Source: Paenibacillus sp. RC67 (GTDB taxonomy: Bacteria > Bacillota > Bacilli > Paenibacillales > NBRC-103111). From it: a stretch of 64,000 bases of DNA. The stretch covers positions 972,001 through 1,036,000 of the forward strand of contig NZ_CP125098.1 of NCBI RefSeq assembly GCF_030020805.1, given 5' to 3'. The notes beneath the pieces are model-generated. The model saw only the letters and a list, made by a program, of their open reading frames with translations. It was not told the DNA's origin and searched no databases. Every line of letters begins with the position of its first letter. Position 1 is the first letter of the stretch. Below, one piece after another: positions 52,985-64,000 of this stretch. Position numbers and translations under genes: made by a program.

Positions 52985-53854
52985 ATGAACGCCTTAAAGG
53001 AACAAAGGATTGCCAGGCTCCGGGAAGATGAAGCAGTCATGAGTATATTGGCGGTCGATAATCCGTCGATGTTTTCAGCGATCACGGACGGATTCGATCT
53101 CCTGTTGCTAGTCATTGTAAAAGAAGGCCTGCAAACCGATCAACAGTATCATTATATAAAAGACAACTGCCGTATACAAGAAAGATGGTTTACTCCTTCT
53201 GCAATTCATCAATTTATTTTACACGGTGAACACCGCAACCTCATTTACTGGATCTTAAAAGGAGAGATTCTTCTGGATCGGGATATGTATTTAGAAGGTT
53301 TGCGGCATCGAATGCTGGAATTTCCGTCGGAAATGAGAGAACACAAGCTACTAATAGAGTTCTCCAAGTTTTTGCGTAAATACATGGAGAGTAAAGAATA
53401 TATTCTGGAAGACCACCTGCTGGATGCCTACAATAACATTCTAGAGGCACTTCATCATTGGGCGAGGATTGTTATTATTGAAGCAGGGAGCCACCCCGAA
53501 ATTACCGTATGGCGACAAGTTAAAACCATCAATCCTGGCGTATATAAGCTATATGAAGAGCTTACTCTAAGCAATGAAACTTTAAAGCAAAGAGTTCAGT
53601 TAGTTCTTCTGGCTAGTGAATTTTCCGTCATGTCCAAGATGGAAAGGTGCTGTAGACTACTAATCTCTGTATTATCGAGCCGTGAGGAAGCTTGGAGCTT
53701 ACCTGAGCTTCAACAAAGTGAGAAACTATCGGACGTTCGGTTTGAGCTGCCTCTCATCCTTAATAAGCTCGTGAAGAAATCGCTTGCCAAGGAAATCATC
53801 TATACGTTGGATGATAGTTTATCATTGCTGGAAATTCGTTATACGACGAACTGA
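52985..53854 (+). CDS. ygxA: YgxA-like nucleotidyltransferase-fold protein
   Basis: The 289-residue protein matches the YgxA type: an N-terminal nucleotidyltransferase-like domain (GFDLLLLVIVKEG in place of the usual GS...D core) and a helical second domain with a winged-helix-like end (SREEAWSLPELQQSEKLSD). The catalytic signature of active enzymes is degenerate, so activity is uncertain. In B. subtilis it lies between ygzB and the rRNA operon, as here, except for the thi genes inserted downstream. Confidence 0.75.
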   Translation: MNALKEQRIARLREDEAVMSILAVDNPSMFSAITDGFDLLLLVIVKEGLQTDQQYHYIKDNCRIQERWFTPSAIHQFILHGEHRNLIYWILKGEILLDRDMYLEGLRHRMLEFPSEMREHKLLIEFSKFLRKYMESKEYILEDHLLDAYNNILEALHHWARIVIIEAGSHPEITVWRQVKTINPGVYKLYEELTLSNETLKQRVQLVLLASEFSVMSKMERCCRLLISVLSSREEAWSLPELQQSEKLSDVRFELPLILNKLVKKSLAKEIIYTLDDSLSLLEIRYTTN

Positions 53855-53911
53855 GCATTTAAGCGACAAAATCGATCATTTCTGCTATACTAATATTTAA
53901 ATTGAATAGCC

Positions 53912-54026
53912 ACTAGGGGAGCCTTTTATTGTGAGGCTGAGATAAGAAAGCTATTTCTTGACCCTTGGAACCTGATTTGGCATGTTTCTTCTAACATGCT
54001 TCTGGATGATACCAGCGTAGGGAAGT
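53912..54026 (+). ncRNA. TPP riboswitch (THI element)
   Basis: The conserved elements are in order: GGGGAGCC, GGCTGAGATAAGAAAG, GACCCTTGGAACCTGAT and ACCAGCGTAGGGAAG. With the terminator at 54066-54098 it should stop transcription of thiS-thiG when thiamine pyrophosphate is abundant. TATACT just upstream (53886-53891) may be its -10. Confidence 0.95.
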
Positions 54027-54040
54027 GGACGGACGTAATG

Positions 54041-54098
54041 ATGCCGGTTTTCGGCATGATTACAAAGTCAACCTCTGCGCGGGGTTGGCTTTTTTTAT
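54041..54098 (+). terminator. Riboswitch-controlled terminator
   Basis: An ATGCCG/CGGCAT hairpin at 54041-54057 is followed by AGTCAACC (54066-54073) pairing with GGTTGGCT (54083-54090) and seven T. It lies between the THI element and thiS. Confidence 0.85.
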
Positions 54099-54208
54099 TG
54101 TGTAAAACCTGGGCTCCACCAAAAGTCATAGGAATTTGCTTCAGAGGTTCACTTTACTTTTGGGAGATTTGTTCTGTGATTTTATTTGGAAAGCGGGGTG
54201 TTATAACC

Positions 54209-54409
54209 GTGAAACTAACTATTAATGGAGAGATGAGAGAAGTAAGCGATGTGAACAGCGTTGCCGATTTGCTTGCTGCTTTTAAATTGGAGCAAAAAAT
54301 ACTTGTGATCGAGTTGAATCGAGAAATTATCGATCGCAGCGAATATGCCGCCACAGTCCTGAATGAGGGCGACTCTCTTGAGATTGTTCACTTTGTAGGC
54401 GGGGGCTAA
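54209..54409 (+). CDS. thiS: Sulfur carrier protein ThiS
   Basis: The 66-residue ubiquitin-like protein ([15 protein letters not shown]... [16 protein letters not shown]) ends in the Gly-Gly needed for thiocarboxylation. It carries sulfur to ThiG for thiazole synthesis. I chose the GTG at 54209 with GGGGTG upstream; the frame stays open upstream through the riboswitch but that is not coding. It is followed by thiG after 52 bases. Confidence 0.88.
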   Translation: MKLTINGEMREVSDVNSVADLLAAFKLEQKILVIELNREIIDRSEYAATVLNEGDSLEIVHFVGGG

Positions 54410-54461
54410 AGGATCATGGCTACTTATACTTATAAATTATTATAAATGGAGGGCGTTACAC

Positions 54462-55235
54462 ATGAACGACGTATTAAAAATCGGTCCGTATGAATTTAAA
54501 TCCCGGTTGCTGCTAGGGACAGGCAAATTTTCTTCATTGGATATCCAGAATCAAGCAGTTCAAGCTTCTGAAGCGGATGTGTTAACTTTCGCTATTCGTC
54601 GTCTGCCTATCGATAACCCGGAAACGCCTAATTTTCTCGAAACACTTGATCTGAAAAAATTCACATTGCTTCCTAACACTGCGGGCGCGTATACGGTAGA
54701 AGAGGCAGTTCGTATTGCTAAACTTGCTAAAGCATCCGGCTTATGCGATATGATAAAAGTTGAAGTCATCGGCGATCCGAAAACATTGCTACCAGATCCT
54801 ATAGGAACATTGGAAGCGACAAAAATTTTGGTGGACCTTGGCTTTATTGTACTGCCATACACATCGGACGATCCTATCTTGGCTCGTAAGCTGCAAGAAG
54901 CAGGGGCCGCTGCAGTTATGCCTGGGGCTTCTCCTATCGGTTCCGGACAAGGAATTGCAAACCCGAACCAATTGCGTTTTATTATCGAAGAAGCTAAAGT
55001 TCCGGTTATTGTCGATGCGGGAATCGGCGGACCTGCTGATGCTGCTTTAGCTATGGAGCTTGGCGCTGATGGAGTATTGTTGAACACAGCTGTTGCAGGA
55101 GCGCAAGATCCTGTACTCATGGCTGAAGCGTTTAAGCTTGCTGTAATGGCTGGCCGCAAAGGATTTATGGCAGGGCGTATTCCTAAGAAGAGATATGCGT
55201 CGGCAAGCAGTCCGAACGAAGGAATGATTGAGTAG
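54462..55235 (+). CDS. thiG: Thiazole synthase ThiG
   Basis: The 257-residue (beta/alpha)8 enzyme forms the thiazole ring from deoxyxylulose phosphate, ThiS-thiocarboxylate and dehydroglycine. Markers: [10 protein letters not shown], the Schiff-base Lys in MIKVEVIGD (near residue 98), [14 protein letters not shown] and [22 protein letters not shown] precedes the ATG. No thiO/thiH, thiF or thiE gene is next to it, so partners lie elsewhere. Confidence 0.95.
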   Translation: MNDVLKIGPYEFKSRLLLGTGKFSSLDIQNQAVQASEADVLTFAIRRLPIDNPETPNFLETLDLKKFTLLPNTAGAYTVEEAVRIAKLAKASGLCDMIKVEVIGDPKTLLPDPIGTLEATKILVDLGFIVLPYTSDDPILARKLQEAGAAAVMPGASPIGSGQGIANPNQLRFIIEEAKVPVIVDAGIGGPADAALAMELGADGVLLNTAVAGAQDPVLMAEAFKLAVMAGRKGFMAGRIPKKRYASASSPNEGMIE

Positions 55236-55325
55236 TAACATAGAGGGAAGTACGGTCTGCTGGAAGCAGCTGTACTTCCATTTTAGTTCTGATCAGTGCT
55301 GCGCAATATTTTTTGAAAAAGATGC

Positions 55326-55461
55326 TTGACTTTATATATAAGCCTATGATACATTAACTCTCGCCGCTAAAAACGGTAAGCACATTTGAAACACAGCAAG
55401 CTTGATTCGGAAAAATAATTTGAAAAAAAGCTTGCATTAAGATGGGTGAATGTGTTATATT
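55326..55461 (+). promoter_or_regulatory. Tandem rRNA promoters
   Basis: P1: TTGACT at 55326-55331, 18 bases, TACATT. P2: TTGCAT at 55432-55437, 17 bases, TTATAT at 55455-55460. The gap 55236-55653 holds these promoters and the 16S processing arm, no gene. Confidence 0.5.
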
Positions 55462-55546
55462 AAAAAAGTCGCTGCTAAACAAAGCGACACAAAATGACAA
55501 GATGAAAATTACGAAAGTAATAAGGTTTTGTCGAAGAATTGTCCTT

Positions 55547-55574
55547 TGAAAACTGAACAACGAGTGAATGTTTT
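55547..55574 (+). other. Left arm of the 16S rRNA processing stalk
   Basis: TGAAAACTGAACAACGAG and the bases after it are nearly complementary to 57245-57273 on the far side of the 16S gene. The two arms would pair in the primary transcript to form the RNase III cleavage stem. Confidence 0.75.
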
Positions 55575-55653
55575 AAAGAGAATGAAAATTCTCGCTAGCA
55601 TTGAATTTTGAGCTTAAGACAAGCTCTGTTATACGATCGCTTCGGTGATCACT

Positions 55654-60313
<4,660 letters not shown>

Positions 60314-60420
60314 GATTCTGTGATGTGTACAACATGCAGAAGTATAGCTCAACCAACGCGCATTTATTTCGTATCTAGTTTTCAGGGTGCAATTAACTGA
60401 TACTCTGTTGTAACTTTTAT

Positions 60421-60496
60421 TCCCTGATAGCTCAGTTGGTAGAGCACTCGACTGTTAATCGAGTTGTCACAGGTTCGAGTCCTGTTCGGGGAGCCA
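60421..60496 (+). tRNA. tRNA-Asn(GTT)
   Basis: Full cloverleaf, anticodon GTT, CCA encoded. It begins 108 bases after the 23S gene; no 5S lies between. Confidence 0.95.
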
Positions 60497-60499
60497 TAT

Positions 60500-60588
60500 G
60501 GAGAGGTGTCCGAGTTGGCCGAAGGAGCACGATTGGAAATCGTGTAGGCGTCACAAGCGTCTCGAGGGTTCGAATCCCTCTCTCTCCG
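60500..60588 (+). tRNA. tRNA-Ser(GGA)
   Basis: Class II cloverleaf with long variable arm, anticodon GGA. CCA is not encoded (GTA follows the discriminator G). Confidence 0.95.
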
Positions 60589-60597
60589 TAGCAGTAA

Positions 60598-60672
60598 GGC
60601 CCGTTGGTCAAGGGGTTAAGACACCTCCCTTTCACGGAGGTAACAGGGGTTCGAATCCCCTACGGGTCACCA
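60598..60672 (+). tRNA. tRNA-Glu(TTC)
   Basis: Full cloverleaf, anticodon TTC, CCA encoded. Confidence 0.95.
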
Positions 60673-60691
60673 TTTAAACTATAGTACATAT

Positions 60692-60767
60692 GGAGGCTTA
60701 GCTCAGCTGGGAGAGCATCTGCCTTACAAGCAGAGGGTCGGCGGTTCGATCCCGTCAGCCTCCACCA
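60692..60767 (+). tRNA. tRNA-Val(TAC)
   Basis: Full cloverleaf, anticodon TAC, CCA encoded. Confidence 0.95.
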
Positions 60768-60780
60768 TATAGTACAACGA

Positions 60781-60857
<77 letters not shown>

Positions 60858-60870
60858 AATTATCTAGTGT

Positions 60871-60947
60871 GGAGCCGTGGTGTAGAGGCCTAACATGCCT
60901 GCCTGTCACGCAGGAGACCGCGGGTTCGAATCCCGTCGGCTCCGCCA
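60871..60947 (+). tRNA. tRNA-Asp(GTC)
   Basis: Full cloverleaf, anticodon GTC, CCA encoded. Confidence 0.95.
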
Positions 60948-60970
60948 TTATCTTTACAATGTAGTACCGA

Positions 60971-61046
<76 letters not shown>

Positions 61047-61059
61047 TTTAAGTTAATAT

Positions 61060-61135
<76 letters not shown>

Positions 61136-61167
61136 TTGCTTCATTAAAGAAGCACGCATTTGAATAC

Positions 61168-61252
61168 GGAGGCTTAGTGAAGTGGCTAAACACGGCAGAC
61201 TGTAAATCTGCTCTCATCGAGTTCGGTGGTTCGAATCCATCAGCCTCCACCA
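61168..61252 (+). tRNA. tRNA-Tyr(GTA)
   Basis: Class II cloverleaf with long variable arm, anticodon GTA, CCA encoded. Confidence 0.95.
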
Positions 61253-61259
61253 TTTTCAT

Positions 61260-61333
61260 AGGGGCATAGTTTAAAGGTAGAACAAAGGTCTCCAAAACCT
61301 TTGGTGTGGGTTCGATTCCTGCTGCCCCTGCCA
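61260..61333 (+). tRNA. tRNA-Trp(CCA)
   Basis: Full cloverleaf starting AGGGGCATAG, anticodon CCA, 3' CCA encoded. Confidence 0.95.
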
Positions 61334-61345
61334 ATTTAATACTGT

Positions 61346-61422
61346 GGCGGTCGTGGCGAAGGGGTTAACGCACTGGTCTGTGGCTCCAGCATTCGTGGGT
61401 TCAAGTCCCATCGATCGCCCCA
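61346..61422 (+). tRNA. tRNA-His(GTG)
   Basis: Anticodon GTG. The extra 5' G opposite the discriminator C, typical of tRNA-His, is encoded. CCA encoded. Confidence 0.93.
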
Positions 61423-61438
61423 TTATTTCATCAAATAT

Positions 61439-61510
61439 TGGGGATTAGCCAAGCGGTAAGGCAACGGACTTTGACTCCGTCATGCCTAGGTTCGAATCCT
61501 AGATCCCCAG
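61439..61510 (+). tRNA. tRNA-Gln(TTG)
   Basis: Full cloverleaf, anticodon TTG. CCA is not encoded (TTT follows the discriminator G). Confidence 0.93.
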
Positions 61511-61520
61511 TTTATTATAT

Positions 61521-61595
61521 GCGGAAGTGGCTCAGCGGTAGAGCATCGCCTTGCCAAGGCGAGGGTCGCGGGTTCGATTCCCGTCTTCCGCTCCA
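61521..61595 (+). tRNA. tRNA-Gly(GCC)
   Basis: Full cloverleaf, anticodon GCC, CCA encoded. Confidence 0.95.
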
Positions 61596-61604
61596 ACTTA
61601 ATTA

Positions 61605-61678
61605 GGCGCCATAGCCAAGTGGTAAGGCAGAGCTCTGCAAAAGCTTTACCCCCAGTTCGAGTCTGGGTGGCGCCTCCA
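61605..61678 (+). tRNA. tRNA-Cys(GCA)
   Basis: Full cloverleaf, anticodon GCA, CCA encoded. Confidence 0.93.
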
Positions 61679-61685
61679 TTTTTAC

Positions 61686-61774
61686 GCCGGAGTGGCGGAA
61701 TCGGCAGACGCACAGGACTTAAAATCCTGCGGTAGGTGACTACCGTACCAGTTCAAGTCTGGTCTTCGGCACCA
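61686..61774 (+). tRNA. tRNA-Leu(TAA)
   Basis: Class II cloverleaf, anticodon TAA, CCA encoded. Confidence 0.95.
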
Positions 61775-61791
61775 GTTACAACCTCATATTT

Positions 61792-61868
61792 GCGCCCTTA
61801 GCTCAGCTGGATAGAGCGTTTGACTACGAATCAAAAGGCCGGGAGTTCGAATCTCTCAGGGCGCGCCA
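61792..61868 (+). tRNA. tRNA-Arg(ACG)
   Basis: Full cloverleaf, anticodon ACG (read as ICG after deamination), CCA encoded. It stands between two Leu tRNAs that, as far as I recall, are adjacent in B. subtilis trnD. Confidence 0.94.
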
Positions 61869-61873
61869 TACTA

Positions 61874-61954
61874 GCCGGTGTGGCGGAATTGGCAGACGCG
61901 CGCGACTCAAAATCGTGAGGGAAACCGTGGGGGGTTCGAGTCCCTTCACCGGCA
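61874..61954 (+). tRNA. tRNA-Leu(CAA)
   Basis: Class II cloverleaf, anticodon CAA. CCA is not encoded (TAT follows the discriminator A). Last tRNA of the cluster. Confidence 0.93.
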
Positions 61955-62000
61955 TATAAAAAGACCATTAGATACAATATCTAATGGTCTTTTTATATGC
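61955..62000 (+). terminator. Terminator of the rRNA-tRNA operon
   Basis: AAAAAGACCATTAGATA and TATCTAATGGTCTTTTT form a perfect stem with a 3-base loop, directly after the last tRNA. Confidence 0.9.
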
Positions 62001-62047
62001 TTATAGATGCAATTGGAGTTGGGCTTACTTGATGGGTCAGCTAATCA

Positions 62048-62269
62048 TCACAATCGTGCATAGTATTGATTTAAAGAATCTAATATTTCCTCACAGTATG
62101 CTGTTTCTTCCTCAGTCTTCGCTTCGGAGTTATCATCCTTTTGTATTTGCTCAAACCGTTGAACGAGCGCATCGGTAACGAATTCCGCGCTTACGCCATA
62201 ATGCTTAATAATTGCAAAGAGACCATCCAGGTTAGAGTGGTTATCGATAATTTCAGATAGATGACTCAT
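62048..62269 (-). CDS. Small acidic soluble protein, unknown function
   Basis: The 73-residue helical protein (MSHLSEIIDNHSNLDGLFAI...) has a charged middle and no signal or membrane segment. GAGGAGG lies about 12 bases before the ATG at 62269; earlier starts would translate the site itself. It is divergent from the SASP gene. I recognise no family. Confidence 0.6.
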   Translation of the reverse strand: MSHLSEIIDNHSNLDGLFAIIKHYGVSAEFVTDALVQRFEQIQKDDNSEAKTEEETAYCEEILDSLNQYYARL

Positions 62270-62338
62270 GATTTTCCGGTACCTCCTCAACACATTGAAT
62301 TCAGCTTCATTATTGTTGACGGTAAGTCAAGTTTTTAT

Positions 62339-62379
62339 GTAAGTATAGTAGCCGTTGTTTAAGCTTATTCTATACTTAC
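62339..62379. repeat. Perfect inverted repeat between divergent genes
   Basis: GTAAGTATAG (62339-62348) and CTATACTTAC (62370-62379) are exact inverse copies, 21 bases apart, between the minus-strand gene at 62269 and the SASP gene. Each arm contains TATACTT pointing toward its own gene, similar to a forespore-sigma -10 (CATACTA). It may be an operator or paired promoters. Confidence 0.5.
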
Positions 62380-62401
62380 CAGAAGAGAAAGGAGTACTGC
62401 C

Positions 62402-62689
62402 ATGGCAAGAAGAAGGAGCAGCAGCAGGCTCTTGGTCCCGAATGCATCGCAAGGGATGGAGCATTTCAAAGGTGAAGTCATGAGTCAGCAAGGCTTTGCC
62501 GTCAATATGAACAAGCCGGATGAAGTCAAATATGAGGTTGCGAAAACATTAGGTATTCCGTTGTCGCCTAACGATAATGGACGTTTAACGACAGAGCAGG
62601 CAGGAAAGATTGGCGGACGAATAGGCGGCTCCATGGTTAAAGAGATGATAAGAATGGCACAGCAAAAGCTGCTGGAGGATCGTAGGTAG
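62402..62689 (+). CDS. Alpha/beta-type small acid-soluble spore protein
   Basis: The 95-residue DNA-binding spore protein has the family hallmark KYEVAKTLGI (the germination protease cuts near here), then GRLTTEQAGKIGGRIGGSMV and KEMIRMAQQ. It coats spore DNA and supplies amino acids on germination. The N-terminal ~25 residues (RRRSSSRLLVPN) are longer and more basic than usual. AAAGGAG precedes the ATG. It is monocistronic with its own terminator. Confidence 0.93.
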   Translation: MARRRSSSRLLVPNASQGMEHFKGEVMSQQGFAVNMNKPDEVKYEVAKTLGIPLSPNDNGRLTTEQAGKIGGRIGGSMVKEMIRMAQQKLLEDRR

Positions 62690-62720
62690 TTTAACTTGCC
62701 TTAACGTGAATGTACAATAA

Positions 62721-62761
62721 GAAGAAGCCTTCATTTACCTTTGGGTATCGAAGGCTTCTTT
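62721..62761. terminator. Terminator between SASP gene and deacetylase gene
   Basis: GAAGAAGCCTTC and GAAGGCTTCTTT pair around a loop of about 17 bases; T/A tracts on both sides suit both converging genes. Confidence 0.8.
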
Positions 62762-62781
62762 ACCGTTCAGTGACTTCAAGT

Positions 62782-63831
62782 CTATAGCTGTTTGGATACT
62801 TTGAGAAGCTCAGGCAGAGTAACTAATCGATATCCTTTCGATTGAAGAGATTCAATAATTACAGGTAGGGCGGCTACTGTACCTGTCAGGTTCTGACTAG
62901 GTCCCCCACCAGAATGCTGTAAAATGATCGATCCAGCACCAGCGTGATTTAATATGTTGGCCGTAACCTCAGCTTGACTTAATTGCTTCCAGTCCCGTGA
63001 GTCTACGTTCCAATTAACGATTGTATAGTGTTGTTTGGAAGCCCACAGCAACTGACTTTCCGTTATTTCTCCGTAAGGAGGACGAATCAGTCTAGGTGTA
63101 TAGCCGATAGTGTTCTTTATTACTTTTTGGGTTTTAGAAATTTGAGACTGGAACTGTTCATCCGACAGCTTGGTTAGTAAGGCATGGTTATAGGTATGAT
63201 TTCCAACAACATGTCCTTCTCTATGCATTCGTTTTACTACAGATGGATGCGCCTCTGCAAGTCGACCTACAACGAAAAAGGTAGCTTTTATATTATATTT
63301 TTTTAAAATATCCAATACTTGAATCGTATACAGCGTATCGGGAGCATCGTCAAAGGTAAGCGCGATTTGTTTGGAGTTAGAAGACCCTTTTAACAAGAGC
63401 AGATCAGGATATTTTTTTATGAGCTGACTTAAGGTCAGCCGCTTAGCTGCTGTTGATTTGTTGGAAGCGGTTGAGGCAGGTGCACCCTCAGAATGTTTAG
63501 GTATCTTCTTGTTTGCTTTACGGACGGGTAGCTGCTCCTCAGTTAATGGCTGTTGAACGGAAGGCTGAACTGGAGAAGCAGGTTGAACCTCCGGTGTCGG
63601 AGAAGGCGGTTGAACGACAGTAGGCTGTAGTCCAACCGATGATTTAGGCGCTTGGACTGTATCGGGCATAGTTATCAAGAGCTTGTCTTGATGCTTCGGT
63701 TCAGTCTGCAGCAGTTCCGTTGTATGTACGGATGGGGTTGGAGCAGAGTGTTCCGACTGATGTACGCATCCAGATAAGCTCAAGGAAGCAATGGAAATGC
63801 ATAAGGCTATTTTGAAAACATTTGGTCTCAT
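62782..63831 (-). CDS. Polysaccharide deacetylase lipoprotein (NodB domain)
   Basis: The 349-residue protein starts at ATG 63831 (GGGGGAGA upstream), with lipobox LSLSGC (Cys near residue 22). A Pro/Gln-rich linker of ~120 residues is followed by a NodB domain with ALTFDDAPD, VVGNHTYNH (metal His pair), LIRPPYGEI and NVDSRDW. The second Asp region reads DDAPD instead of the usual DDGPD. It is anchored outside the membrane and likely deacetylates wall polysaccharide. It is related to, but clearly different from, the enzyme at 7003. Confidence 0.85.
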   Translation of the reverse strand: MRPNVFKIALCISIASLSLSGCVHQSEHSAPTPSVHTTELLQTEPKHQDKLLITMPDTVQAPKSSVGLQPTVVQPPSPTPEVQPASPVQPSVQQPLTEEQLPVRKANKKIPKHSEGAPASTASNKSTAAKRLTLSQLIKKYPDLLLLKGSSNSKQIALTFDDAPDTLYTIQVLDILKKYNIKATFFVVGRLAEAHPSVVKRMHREGHVVGNHTYNHALLTKLSDEQFQSQISKTQKVIKNTIGYTPRLIRPPYGEITESQLLWASKQHYTIVNWNVDSRDWKQLSQAEVTANILNHAGAGSIILQHSGGGPSQNLTGTVAALPVIIESLQSKGYRLVTLPELLKVSKQL

Positions 63832-63912
63832 ACGTCGGTCTCCCCCTTGCACAAAGATGCCTTTAGTGTTGGCGAAAGAGGGAGGGATTATCCTAAAGCA
63901 AGAAATAACCAG

Positions 63913-64000
63913 CTATCCTGCAATACCTTCCCAAATCATTTTGATAGCAACGATGAAAAAGGTAATTCGAAGGATCCAGAGCAATTTTTTACTGCTTAAC
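63913..64000 (-). CDS. C-terminal end of a membrane protein, cut by the window edge
   Basis: The last 29 codons of a minus-strand gene are seen; they encode a hydrophobic helix (LLWILRITFFIVAIKMIWEG) ending IAG-stop. The pattern resembles the last helix of small permeases such as the TauE/SafE type, but this is too little for an assignment. Confidence 0.4.
   Translation of the reverse strand, partial: LSSKKLLWILRITFFIVAIKMIWEGIAG

Noticed and set aside
53996..54208. Extended N-terminus for ThiS starting inside the riboswitch
   Set aside because: The upstream part translates the THI element and terminator; the GTG at 54209 with GGGGTG gives the standard ThiS length.

Overview
The window looks like a chromosome segment of an endospore-forming Firmicute of the Paenibacillaceae, most likely Paenibacillus or a close relative. 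This rests on strong AGGAGG-type ribosome binding sites, frequent TTG/GTG starts, Bacillales gene families (PerR, YgzB, YgxA, GatCAB, ClpP, an alpha/beta SASP, YheC/D, a BclB-like collagen protein), an S-layer-homology protein, and a perR-ygzB-ygxA-rrn-tRNA order like the rrnD-trnD region of Bacillus subtilis. No phage, plasmid or CRISPR structure is visible. The only mobile DNA is a broken IS3-family remnant near 39 kb.

Left part (1-7.8 kb): two small membrane or coat-like proteins; an ABC-2/YhgE-like permease with a TetR regulator and a tandem operator; a GbsR-like regulator divergent from an OpuA-type glycine betaine importer; a secreted polysaccharide deacetylase.

7.8-19 kb: a Tad/type IVc-pilus-like locus. 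It starts with a Ser/Thr kinase fused to a degenerate MinD/CpaE-like ATPase, followed by a SAF-domain (CpaB-like) protein, a second degenerate CpaE-like protein, a CpaF/TadA ATPase, TadB and TadC, three small single-membrane-anchor proteins, a secreted protein of six ~95-residue repeats, and an SLH protein. The genes are tightly packed and often overlap. A promoter plus an otherwise unexplained terminator precede the kinase. This is my best candidate for a poorly described system: kinase-controlled surface assembly ending in wall-associated products.

19-30 kb: an M24 peptidase; ClpP behind an ArsR-like regulator and an unknown small protein; a LacI-regulated sugar operon (binding protein, two permeases, GH13 oligo-1,6-glucosidase) whose control region holds a perfect inverted pair of operators; a decayed LplB-type permease and glycosidase remnant.

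30-44 kb: a MerR-methyltransferase fusion; a short-chain dehydrogenase followed by a tandem-duplicated, eukaryote-like 6-pyruvoyl-tetrahydropterin synthase, together suggesting tetrahydrobiopterin-type pterin synthesis; a CHASE4-like/GGDEF/EAL protein; spore-surface genes (YheC/D-like ATP-grasp, BclB-like collagen) next to an IS/collagen junk segment; gatCAB.

44-56 kb: an acetyltransferase; a 564-residue protein of unknown function; MgtC; an ECF sigma/anti-sigma/TM2/DUF4097 envelope operon; perR; a membrane-anchored GH18; ygzB; ygxA; a TPP riboswitch with thiS-thiG.

56-64 kb: 16S and 23S rRNA with processing stalks and no 5S, 17 tRNAs, a strong terminator, a small unknown protein, an alpha/beta SASP, a lipoprotein polysaccharide deacetylase, and the 3' end of a partial membrane protein at the right edge.
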